Shown in pieces: positions 9,850 through 18,445 of a DNA stretch of 18,544 bases. The notes under the pieces were generated by a model, which worked only from the letters and a program-made list of their open reading frames with translations, was not told the origin of the DNA and ran no database searches. Location: positions 1-18,544 of the forward strand of contig NWUY0304117534.1 of the NCBI GenBank assembly GCA_004151065.3. Direction: 5' to 3'. This stretch comes from Larix sibirica. Its lineage: Eukaryota > Streptophyta > Pinopsida > Pinales > Pinaceae. The position numbers and the translations under genes were made by a program. Positions within the stretch are counted from its first letter, which is position 1. Each line of letters opens with the position of its first letter.

Positions 9850-11113
9850 ATGATAGCCATTAATTCCATGAAAAGACATTTAAAGGCTAGCATATTCATT
9901 CTGCAACTAGTTAAAGTGTTAAAAAAGTCTTTGATAGAGAGGCAATTCATGGATCATAAGTTGATACCTTTGGATGAATTTCTCGATAAAAATCTCAATG
10001 TGAACCAGAAAGAAAAAGAAGAAAGATTTGTTGTTTACATGAACGATTCAACCGAGGGGGAATTGATCACCCTTGGTGAATACCGATGCATAAATTACAT
10101 TATTGGAATCCCAAGTGGTCATTTTCGAGTCCACAGAGAGTGTGAACTTGGAGAGAGTGTGAACTTGGAGAGAGTAGCCACTCTCCCCTTTTCCCTCTAC
10201 CATTTGTAATTTTCCTTTATTTCTTGGCCTTCAGGACGCTCCAGAGACTTCACCATTTAAAGGATGCACTGGTTGTTATCTATCAGATGTCCCTTGTCTT
10301 TAACATGATCTCCTCTGTGTCTACCACATGGGAAGATGTTATTTGCTATCGATTCACATGCAAGCAATTGCTTGATGCTCTTCCCATCCGTTTCCATTTC
10401 CCCCAAGCAGTTTCACCACCAGCACTAGTTGTTGTTAAATCAATTTATCCATAACCAACACCATCAATTTTAGTTCTCTTTTGAGATCCATCATCAGTAG
10501 TAGTGCCACCAGTAGTATAATCAGTTGAAGAATTAAACCAAGTCTCAGGAATAACAACAGAGGAAAAAATAGTGGCAACTAAGGTAGAAAAAGTAGAGGG
10601 AAAGGCAATAGAAGAACCAACAAGTTGATTGGACTGAACTGATTAGGTCATTATTAGTTAACCAAGTTCACTAGCATATATATAACAACATCTCAACCTA
10701 TAATATACGTAGTTTTAGTTTCACTCGTAAAAAATCCCTCCTCTCCTAATATAATATAAAAGAGCCAGTGCTACCAGTTCAAGAATCATTTTCATTATTT
10801 ATGATCTAGTTCTAGCTGATCCGGAACCAAATTCATCAGTTGATCTGGTTTCATAAGAACCAACTATATATGTATTTAGTGCATATATTACAGTTAAATC
10901 ACAACCAGTGGAAGTGGAAGCAAGAACTCAACAAGAAGCAGAGACAATAGTAGCATAGGCAATTGACTTAATTTCAGTTCAAGCACCAACAACAATAGAG
11001 CAAGTAGTAGAGGCAAGAGCACCACCATATATCTATTGAAGCAACCATGGTTGCAGTCAAACCCGCCTATTGATATGATATCCGACAGAAAAGCAAGCAT
11101 GGAGATAGATTAA
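9850..11113 (+). pseudogene. Decayed coding region of an unrecognised protein
   Basis: I do not recognise the family. From ATG 9850 a 119-codon frame runs through FMDHKLIPLDEFLDKNLNV, EKEERFVVYMNDSTEGEL and IIGIPSGHFRVHRE, then hits a perfect 17-bp tandem duplication (10135-10168). If one unit is ignored, the frame joins exactly to the next open piece (LKDALVVIYQMSLVFNM, YRFTCKQLLDALPIRFHF) and reaches TAA at 10452-10454. The same downstream frame continues with scattered stops through Val, Glu and Ala-rich pieces (SVEELNQVSGITTEEKIV, SQPVEVEARTQQEAETIVA, APTTIEQVVEARAPP) to about 11034. A shifted frame then ends LLKQPWLQSNPPIDMISDRK to TAA at 11111-11113. Composition suggests a structured N-terminal half and a low-complexity C-terminal half. 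It could be a host pseudogene or a transposon protein. Spliced interpretations are possible, since a CCTTCAG acceptor-like site ends at 10234. Confidence 0.4.
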
Positions 11114-11295
11114 CACATATTTTTGTCTTTATATGTTGGTTTCTATTCCATCAGGCATGAGGGTTACATGATAAAGTGATTTGAAGAACTTTAAAGAAGG
11201 AAATTAGTTATTTTTAATGAAATCACACACATATATATTTCATAGATTAAATTGCATGAAATTGCATAAAATTCCAAAAAATTTAATTAAAATTT

Positions 11296-11610
11296 TCAAA
11301 AAATTACATCACCCAAATGTGACATAGGAAAATGAGAAAAATTAGAAATCGTTTTGAGTTGACTAAGTTTAACAATCCCCTCTCGTGACTGGAAAATAAT
11401 AGTCTTTTCATTGAACGACTTGGCAAGCTTGTCAAGTTTTGTACTCTTATGTTTGTTATGATTGAGACGTGCGTTTTTACTATGCCACATGTTATTTAGT
11501 TATTGTACTATGGCCATTTCCGGCCGAATCCTTTTGCCCCCTCTATCAATTGCCTTGGTTGTAGTATCACAACTATATGAGTGCACATCATATTTCAATA
11601 ACAACTTTTG
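11296..11610 (-). pseudogene. Decayed coding segment of an unrecognised protein
   Basis: On the minus strand a single frame runs from 11610 to a TGA at 11296-11298, with one internal TAA a few codons before 11490. It reads like protein throughout: LLLKYDVHSYSCDTTTKAID, GGKRIRPEMAIVQ, then after the stop NNMWHSKNARLNHNKHKS, KLDKLAKSFNEKTIIFQ and LKTISNFSHFPMSHLGDVIF. It is basic and lacks membrane segments or a motif I know. It converges tail to tail with the unrecognised plus-strand segment ending at 11113. It could be a gene fragment or part of an unlisted transposon. Confidence that it once coded is moderate; function is unknown. Confidence 0.35.
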
Positions 11611-11707
11611 TTAGGGTTTTTGAAGGTGTATAACTAGATTTTTTAATTGTTTTTTGGTGGTATTGTCTTGTTATAAGCACATACGTAGTAGAGGAAAAAT
11701 CAATGTC

Positions 11708-12080
11708 AAATTAAAAAAGCATCCGTATCTTAAATTTTAGTCTTCCGAAATGAGTCAGCAACTTAAATTTTAAACCACCGACAAACCTTAAACTTTTAAC
11801 CTCCGACGGACTAACCATCGTATTGACGCTCAAATTAAAAAAAGCATCTGTATCTTAAATTTTAGTCCTCCAAAATGAGCCGACAACTTAAATTTTAATC
11901 CTCCAATGGACCTTAAACTTTTAACATCTGATAGACTAACCATTGTATTGACGCTCAAATTAAAAAGGCACCGGTATCTTAAATTTTAGTCCTCCAAAAT
12001 GAGTTGACAGCTTAAATTTTAAACCTCCGATGAATCTTAAAATTTTAACCTCCAACGAACTAAGCACTGTATTAATGCTT
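11708..12080. repeat. Tandem repeat, three copies of about 124 bp with internal sub-repeats
   Basis: Copies start at 11708, 11832 and 11957, each with AAATTAAAAAAGCA-like sequence, giving periods of 124 and 125 bp. The third ends near 12080. Each copy contains three related blocks built on CTTAAATTTTAG, CTTAAATTTTAA and CTTAAACTTTTAA, each followed by a CCTCC- or CACCG-type segment, so the unit is itself a roughly 35-bp repeat amplified to a higher order. Copies differ by substitutions and small indels, so the array is not recent. No coding frame is maintained. Confidence 0.9.
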
Positions 12081-12402
12081 AACCACTTAACCTTGCCTCA
12101 AGCACTTGACGCTTATCTTTTTATCTTTTTATGTAGGGCTACTTTTCATGAATAAGTTGATAATTCACGTGAGACTTAGCAATTAAATAGCCAAAATATG
12201 CACAAACGTCATATAATTTTGTCAAAATGCTGCAATAGTGGTGGCATCAAGGAGCCAACAAGATTCTAGAGAAGGAATCACATCTTAAAACAACATGGCA
12301 GAACTGATACTTCTTGCGACAAATTGCTCGTGCCAGAATTTAATTGCCAATCAAAGGGAAGCCAAATGTGATGCAAAATACTGATTTTTACTGGCCAACC
12401 TG
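12081..12402. other. Non-coding; may include the 3' UTR of the minus-strand exon
   Basis: The sequence just after the minus-strand stop at 12403-12405 has no coding frame and could be 3' UTR read toward lower coordinates. I see no clear polyadenylation signal that would fix its end. Confidence 0.3.
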
Positions 12403-12507
12403 TCACTGCTTCTCCAACATCCATAAAGTGGCCAACGCAATAATAACCCCTCCCATGTAGTGGTTGGTAAACACAACATTATTCCCCTTCTCATATTCCA
12501 CGCCAGC
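12403..12507 (-). CDS. Probable last coding exon of an unidentified gene (34 codons plus stop)
   Basis: On the minus strand a good splice acceptor (TTTTGATTGTTGTTGCAG) ends at 12508 and is followed by an open frame reading AGVEYEKGNNVVFTNHYMGG and then a hydrophobic run VIIALATLWMLEKQ, stopping at TGA 12403-12405. The hydrophobic run could be a membrane segment or buried helix at the very C terminus. I do not recognise the protein, and no convincing upstream exon is seen between 12508 and about 13000, so either the intron is long or this is a stranded gene fragment. The call rests on the acceptor-plus-frame match and the protein-like residue pattern only. Confidence 0.4.
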   Translation of the reverse strand, partial: AGVEYEKGNNVVFTNHYMGGVIIALATLWMLEKQ

Positions 12508-13805
12508 CTGCAACAACAATCAAAATTACCAAACAATAAATTCAAAGTGCTGTCTTATTCTCTGGTACAATCCTAGTGGAGGAAGATGTTGTATGTCTAT
12601 CTTTGTGTGTCCTTGTAAGGCTATTGGTGCAAGAAACAAGCAAGTGACATCGCCCAAGCTCTCTACTCATATAACTTTGCATCCATCCTTCATCAATAAG
12701 AAGAAAATGATAATCAACTGTGAAGTAAGAAATGGAAAAAATACTTGTTTAACTCTTTCTTGATCATCTTCTAGTCAATTGAATTTAGACGCATGAATTG
12801 GCTGGCTGAATAGGACAAGAGTTGAAGATGTGGAATTGTCATTGGATTGGAATGTGACACGCCAAAGGCCGAAGTAGCAGCTTGCATTCTGACCATTGGA
12901 TTGAGCTTGAGGGTCAAGATAGCTTGATGCACGATGCATTCACATATAGCAATTAATCATAGTTTTAATGCCTCGTCGATGACATGTGGCACCATCAACA
13001 CCATGCTTTGGATTTCAACCATCCATATGAGATATTGTTTGTTAGGTTTGTTATATCATATCATCAATGTTTGCTAAACCCAAGGTTGTTATGTATTGCA
13101 TATTTATCGACCTTTATAAATATTTTCATACACATGCCTTTACATATAGGTCTTCAACTCATAGATTTATGCCAAATAATTTTATGATAGAACCCTCATG
13201 TGCACACACCTCTTTCATCAGGCTAATTATTTGTTTTGCGAGTATACCATATCAAAATGTAAGCATAAATGGAGGTCACAACACCATAATTAACCAATAA
13301 ACCATCATAAACAAACCATGTTATATTATCATTTCATATCATGCAATCATAGTGGCAATTTGTCTATAGGTGTCCAATACAAATTAAAGTGAAATTGTAA
13401 CTGTATATAATCATCATTATGACCAAACATGCCACAACCATAGCATCATCATCAACATGAAATTAACACAACCATAACCAACATGCGAGCAACAAAGATT
13501 AAATTTAAGTAAACATGAACAAACTATCATAATAAACAACATTGTCATGACCAAATACATCTTTAATGCTCTGCACACTGATTGCAATTGGAGAAGAAAT
13601 TTAAACAATAATGAGGTCAAGTAGTTAGGGTGATTGTCTTTTTCAAATTAATCATTTTTCACTTGACATCTTTTTGCCAAGGAATATGCTGCAACGCAAC
13701 TTTCCCTTGTTATAAAAAATATTTAGCATTAATCTTAATTCATTTCTTACTATAAAAATCATCAATATTGATCCTAATTTTTTCCAAATAGAAAAAAGTT
13801 ACAAT
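12508..13805. other. Spacer, no gene seen
   Basis: This is mixed AT-rich sequence with many CAT and ATG-rich stretches and only short accidental frames. If the exon at 12403-12507 is real, part of this would be its upstream intron. No repeat with clear ends, RNA gene or coding exon could be supported. Confidence 0.4.
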
Positions 13806-13880
13806 AGGATTATGTTACCAACTTAATTTTAGGATTATGTTGCCAACTTAATTTTAGGATTATGTTACCAACTTAATTTT
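13806..13880. repeat. Tandem repeat, three copies of 25 bp
   Basis: The unit AGGATTATGTTACCAACTTA plus ATTTT occurs three times head to tail at 13806, 13831 and 13856. The middle copy has one substitution (TTGCC for TTACC); the others are identical. Near-identity points to recent amplification, probably by replication slippage. It lies in AT-rich non-coding sequence. Confidence 0.95.
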
Positions 13881-14628
13881 TGTTGATACAATCTCAAGAC
13901 TTTAACTTTCAACTACATCATTGTATATAAATAAAAAATGAGCACTTGAAATAATGTGGCAATCCAATGCCTCTAGATATTAGTCCTTAACTTGCGTAAG
14001 ATGAACTCTTAACTAATAAAAATAGTTTTAAGTCATACTATATGACATAAAAAAGATTTCAACCTATATAATATTATCAAGAAAGCCAATATCCTTTATT
14101 ATCATCATTAATATTAACTAATACGGTTATGTTCTTTAAATAACATTCAATCTTAATCTCGTACATAAATTAACCTTACGATGTTTCCTTTATACAAAAC
14201 GTATTCAAAATTTGTTTAATATCCTTCTTCAAGGATTTCCTTGTACTACTTAAAGTATAAACTCAATAAAAGACATATAAAATAAGTATCGACTTACAAA
14301 ACATAATGGTTGAAATTATTGAAATATATGCTTGCTTTGTGCTTTTTTTGGTTTGCCATTTCCCTGTTGCAGTATTGAACTCTCAAACTCCATGTCTTCA
14401 AACAATTGATAAACTATATATTCTTTTTTGGTATCCCCCGAATTGAGTTGAAAGAGATTCGATGATTTGAGGAATTTTTTCTGGCCATAGCCATAATGGT
14501 TAGTGTCCGATCTTAAGGATGATGAAAGGGTGGGCCTTTGATCCACTTATGCATGGAGTGGGGGAGTGCAATGCAAACTTCACATTTTCAACCACTATCT
14601 TTAAATGTGCACATGATAACCTTAGGGG
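13881..14628. other. AT-rich spacer, no convincing gene
   Basis: Mostly AT-rich. A minus-strand open frame of 76 codons at 14316-14546 begins at GTG directly after a stop and shows no motif I know. The 5' limit of LINE-C may lie in the right half, but I cannot place it. Confidence 0.4.
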
Positions 14629-15466
14629 TTGAGCGTCCTCATGGAAATTGAACCTTCACCTTTAATGAAAAGTTCCTCATTCATAACTAATAGATCTAAT
14701 CCTTCTTCTATTCCAAAGAACATGATTGTCAATAGTCCTAATTTTGATATGAATCTTTCGATGGGATTTTTTGACGATGCTTACAACAATGGTTTTGGGG
14801 GGTTTGTCATTTGTTTACATATCAAACTTGGCTATCAGTGCAAGATAAAAATTGCAGTTGGACCCGAGAACAAATAACAAAGCAAAGTTGGTGGCTTGTT
14901 GGGGTCTCCTTTGGTATGCAAACAGGCGTGGCCTGTAAAGTTTACAAATTGTTGGTGATTCTAAAGTCATAATTGACTGGGAAAATGGCAAACATGATTT
15001 TGCAACTCTTCATTTGTCTTCATGGAAAATCAGGATTTTGGAATTGAGGCAATCTTTTGCCTTTCTATCCTTCACTCACATATACAGAGAATTTAATGGT
15101 GAGGCTGACAAGCTTTCAAAAGAAGTTGTGGGTGTTTTTTGATGGTAGCATCATATATGAAGAGTTTGTTGATGGTATATCCATTGACAAGGGGTCATTT
15201 TCTATCCTCTAGATGAAGTTATTTTAGTATTTTGATTAGAATGTACTTACTGCTTTTGAAGGGGATGTACAGATATCTAGAGCTATAGAGTCTGATTTTT
15301 GATCTCTTGTATGTAGAGAGCTATAGGGTCAGTTTTTTGTTGAATGGTATCTATTTGGCCTTGTTAGTTGGGAGTAGTTATATTGTATGTCTACAAGTAC
15401 TTTGAAAGATGTAATTTTGATTCGAAATGAATAACATATTACATTTTTTTTGCTTTAAAAAAAAAA
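14629..15466 (+). mobile_element. LINE-C, 5'-truncated LINE ending in poly(A)
   Basis: Only the ORF2 RNase H domain and 3' end of a third LINE remain. The domain starts near 14759 with MGFFDDAYNNGFGGF (first Asp kept). It shifts frame around 14800-14870 to TNNKAKLVACWGLLWYANRR, where the catalytic Glu of the usual KAELVA motif has become Lys. After a TAA it continues SLQIVGDSKVIIDWENGK and FTHIYREFNGEADKLSKE (last acidic motif intact). A one-base shift near 15135 lets reading continue into FDGSIIYEEFVDG. The 3' part runs through ATGAATAACAT to a run of 10 A at 15457-15466, a typical LINE end. No target-site duplication was found. The left boundary is the first coding-like codon, not a proven end. 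This is a different family from LINE-B, judging by the RNase H sequence. Confidence 0.75.
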
Positions 15467-15779
15467 CTCCTTTGAACAGAAGAAATATATAATAATTTTA
15501 ATTTATTATTATTTATATTTAAATTATTATTATTATTTAAAATTTGTTTGTGACGAATCGACGATGTTACCTACACCATGTTATTGATTCGAATACCAAT
15601 GCCACATTTTGGCCTTCTCCCATTTTCGCTAAAATTTTCATTTGTTTTTAAAATTTGCTGAAGATAACGTAATCTTCACTTTAAGGTAGAGTGCATTAAG
15701 TGGATTTTTGGAGGACCGCCTACATCTTATCCAATGACCACCGCCAAGTCGTTCCACCGCAGACAGCCTCTTCAACTTC
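15467..15779 (+). promoter_or_regulatory. Upstream region and probable promoter of the DYW-PPR gene
   Basis: Only 313 bp separate the LINE-C poly(A) run from the PPR start codon. The first 80 bases are nearly pure A and T, with a TATATAATAA at about 15487, rather far for a TATA box of a short 5' UTR. A CCAAT lies at 15731-15735, 45 bp before the ATG. No TATA box at a usual distance is evident. The promoter role is inferred from position. Confidence 0.35.
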
Positions 15780-18445
15780 ATGGCTGCATTGACACCTCCA
15801 TTGCATACAAGTTTTCCACCTCATTCGAAGAGTGGAGCGTTCAGAATCTCGCTCAGCAAGGTAAGTTATTCTTTTATGAATTCAATCCATTGCTGTTCTC
15901 ATGTCTGTAAAATTCAGAGCCTCCTCAAAGCTGAAGCGGGTTTCCTTGCATTGTCGTCTGTCATGGGTTCTTTTTTTGAATTCACGGTTTTCAGAGATTT
16001 ATGGGAAGGAAGCTTGCATCCCATCAAACATACCCACATGGAAATTTCACTGCTACAGCTGTTGTTATGGAGATACCCAGTTTCGATGTTTTACAGCAGC
16101 GATGTATTCATTCAGAGTCCAAAGCCTATGCTATTCTTCTGCAAGAATGTGCTCGTTGTAAGGATTTATCACAAGGGAAGGGAGTCCATGCCCATATAAT
16201 ACGCACAGGGTTTCAATCAGATACCTTTATAGGCAATAACCTTATCAGCATGTATGTAAAATGTGGCAGTCTAGAGGATGCGCGACAAGTGTTTGACGAA
16301 ATGCTTGAGAGAAATGTTGTCACGTGGAATGCAATGATAGCTGGGTATTTTGGCAATGGGAATGATGGGGAAGCGGTGAAGCTCTTTTGTGAAATGCAAC
16401 AGGCAGGAGTGATATCAAACCAGTCTACATTTGTAAGTGTTCTCAAGGCATGTAAGACTGCGGAAGATACGGGACAGGTGCATGCCCTGATCATCAAGAC
16501 TGCATTTGTGTTGGACGTTAATGTGGCAAGTTGTTTGGTGGACGTGTATGTTAAATGTGGTGGACTGATCGAAGCTCGCAGAGTTTTCGATCAAATGCCT
16601 GAAAGAGATGTAGTTTCATGGACATCTATGATGGCAGGATATGCCCAAAGTGAACTTGGGGAAGAAGCCCTTGAGCTTCTCTGTCAAATGCAACGTAGAT
16701 GCATAAAGCCGAATCACTTTACACTTGCTAGTGCCCTCACTGCTTGTGCAGGGCAAGCTGCATTGGAAAAGGGGAAGGTAGTCCATGCCCATGTCATTAA
16801 AAGCGGGTTTGATTTTGATGCTTTTGTGGGGAGTGCACTTATTAGTATGTATATGAAATGTAGGAGTATGGAAGATGCTTATAAATTGTTGGATAAATCG
16901 TCAGAACAAAATGTAGTATCTTGGAGCGCAATGGTTGCAGGATATATGCAGAATGGGTGTCCGGAGGAGGCCCTGATGGTCTTTCGTCGAATGCAAGGGA
17001 TGGGCTTAGAGTCAAATCAGTTCATTTTCTCAAGTGTTCTTAGCGCATGCGCAGACACAGCAGCTGTGAACGAGGGGAAGCAGGTGCACGCCCACGCCAT
17101 TAAAACTGGATTCGAGTCTGCTCTTTGCTTGAGGAATGCCCTTGTAACCATGTATGCTAAAGGCAAAAACATAGATGATGCACTTAAAGTGTTCGACAAT
17201 ATGAATAATCGGGACATTATCTCGTGGACTGCAATGGTTTCAGCATACGCCCAGAATGAACACGGTGAGAGTGCTTTGAAGCTATTTTATAAAATGCAAC
17301 GAGAAAATATAACACTGGATGAATCCACTTTTGCCAGTGCAGTCGGTGCATGTGCCAGTCTAGGAGCAGCTATAGGGAGGGGCAAGCAGCTCCATGCCAG
17401 TATCATTAAAAGTGGATTTGAGTCAGCTTTGTGTGTGAGAGGTGCACTTGTTTCCATGTATGCAAAATGTGGAAGCATAGAGGATGCGAAAGTAGTGTTT
17501 GACAGAAAGCCAACATTGGATGTGGTCTTATGGAACACAATGATTGCAGGTTATGCCCAACACGGTTATGGGAAAAAGGCACTCCAACTCTTTGAGCAAA
17601 TGCAATGTGCAGGTCTGAAGCCAAACTGTATTACATTTGTCAGTGTGCTTTCTGCATGCAGTCATGCAGGCCTCATGGTTGAAGGCTACCATCATTTCAA
17701 TTCCATGATTAGTTGCTACCAGATCACTCCAATGATGGAGCATTATAACTGCATGGTTGATATTATTGGTCGTGCTGGGCGCTTGAATGAGGCAATGGAA
17801 TTCATAAATACGATGCCTGTTGAAGCTGATGCTATGATCTGGCGGACCTTGCTTGGTGCTTGTGGGGTCCGTGGTAATTTGGAACTAGGAAAATATGCAG
17901 CACAGCGTATTCTTGAGCTAGAGCCTGAAGACTCTGCAGCATATGTGCTTCTGTCAAATATCTATAGTGCAGCTGGAAGATGGGATGATAGAGATGACGT
18001 GAGAAAATTGATGGATGACAGTAATGTTAAAAAGGAGGCAGGGTATAGTTGCATTGAGGTCAAGAATCGGGTGCATACGTTTATTGCAAGTGACAAATCA
18101 CACCCACAAACAACTGAAATTTATTACAAGTTGGAGGAACTGAATGCGCAAATGAAGAAGTCAGGCTATGTCCCTGACACAAACTTTGTACTTCATGATG
18201 TTGACGAGGAGCAGAAGGAGTATCGTCTCTGCTATCATAGCGAGAGGCTAGCAATGGCTTATGGACTCATTAGTACACCCCCAGGAACATGTATTCAAAT
18301 TGTGAAGAACCTTCGCATTTGTGGAGACTGTCATACTGCAACAAAGTTTATCTCCAAGATTGTTCAGAGAGATATTGTGGTTAGGGATACAAACCGCTTT
18401 CATCATTTCAAGGATGGGCTCTGTTCTTGTGGGGACTATTGGTGA
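15780..18445 (+). CDS. PLS-DYW pentatricopeptide repeat protein, predicted organellar RNA editing factor (two coding exons)
   Basis: Predicted CDS joins 15780-15860 and 15995-18445, giving 843 residues. DYW-class PPR proteins bind one RNA site in plastids or mitochondria and deaminate a nearby C to U. Exon 1 (MAALTPPLHTSFPPHSKS...) has no acidic residue and is rich in Ser, Pro, Thr and basic residues, as expected of a targeting peptide. Repeats, in this numbering: L 69-103; S/P/L triplets 104-201, 202-302, 303-403, 404-505; S 506-536; P 537-571; terminal L and S motifs 572-639; E motifs 640-706; DYW domain 707-843. Deaminase zinc residues are present: HSE 775-777, CxxCH 803-807, and a second zinc site ending CSC 837-839, with terminal GDYW. 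The PG-box region reads KKEAGYSCIEV. The frame is intact. Without exon 1 an ATG at 16001 gives 814 residues but a weaker targeting sequence. Confidence 0.93.
15861..15994 (+). other. Predicted GT-AG intron in the PPR gene
   Basis: The donor AAG/GTAAGT at 15860/15861 is a textbook match. The acceptor GGTTTTCAG ends at 15994 after a T-rich tract (GTTCTTTTTTTGAA). The 134-bp length is typical for plants. Exon 1 is exactly 27 codons, so splicing joins SLSK to RFMGRK in the frame of the PPR array. The intron contains in-frame stops in the exon-2 frame, so the first exon cannot be reached without splicing. No transcript is available to confirm it. Confidence 0.8.

Noticed and set aside
10690-10800. 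TATA-like motif and possible LTR promoter
   Set aside because: No paired long terminal repeat, primer-binding site or downstream gag or pol was found.
10894-11100. Leu-rich minus-strand frame resembling a membrane protein
   Set aside because: The Leu/Val richness is the complement of CAA and GCA-type codons in the plus-strand low-complexity region, so it is probably a shadow.
12464-12763. Plus-strand frame of 99 codons
   Set aside because: No motif, atypical start, and it overlaps the better-supported minus-strand exon and acceptor.
14316-14546. Minus-strand frame of 76 codons
   Set aside because: It begins at GTG right after a stop, has no motif or acceptor of note, and borders LINE-C; not enough to call a gene.
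15780-16199. Single-exon protein of 139 residues from ATG 15780
   Set aside because: It reads through the predicted intron and overlaps the PPR array in another frame; the spliced PPR model explains the same ATG better.
16213-17743. Several minus-strand frames under the PPR gene
   Set aside because: All are antisense shadows of the repetitive PPR coding sequence.
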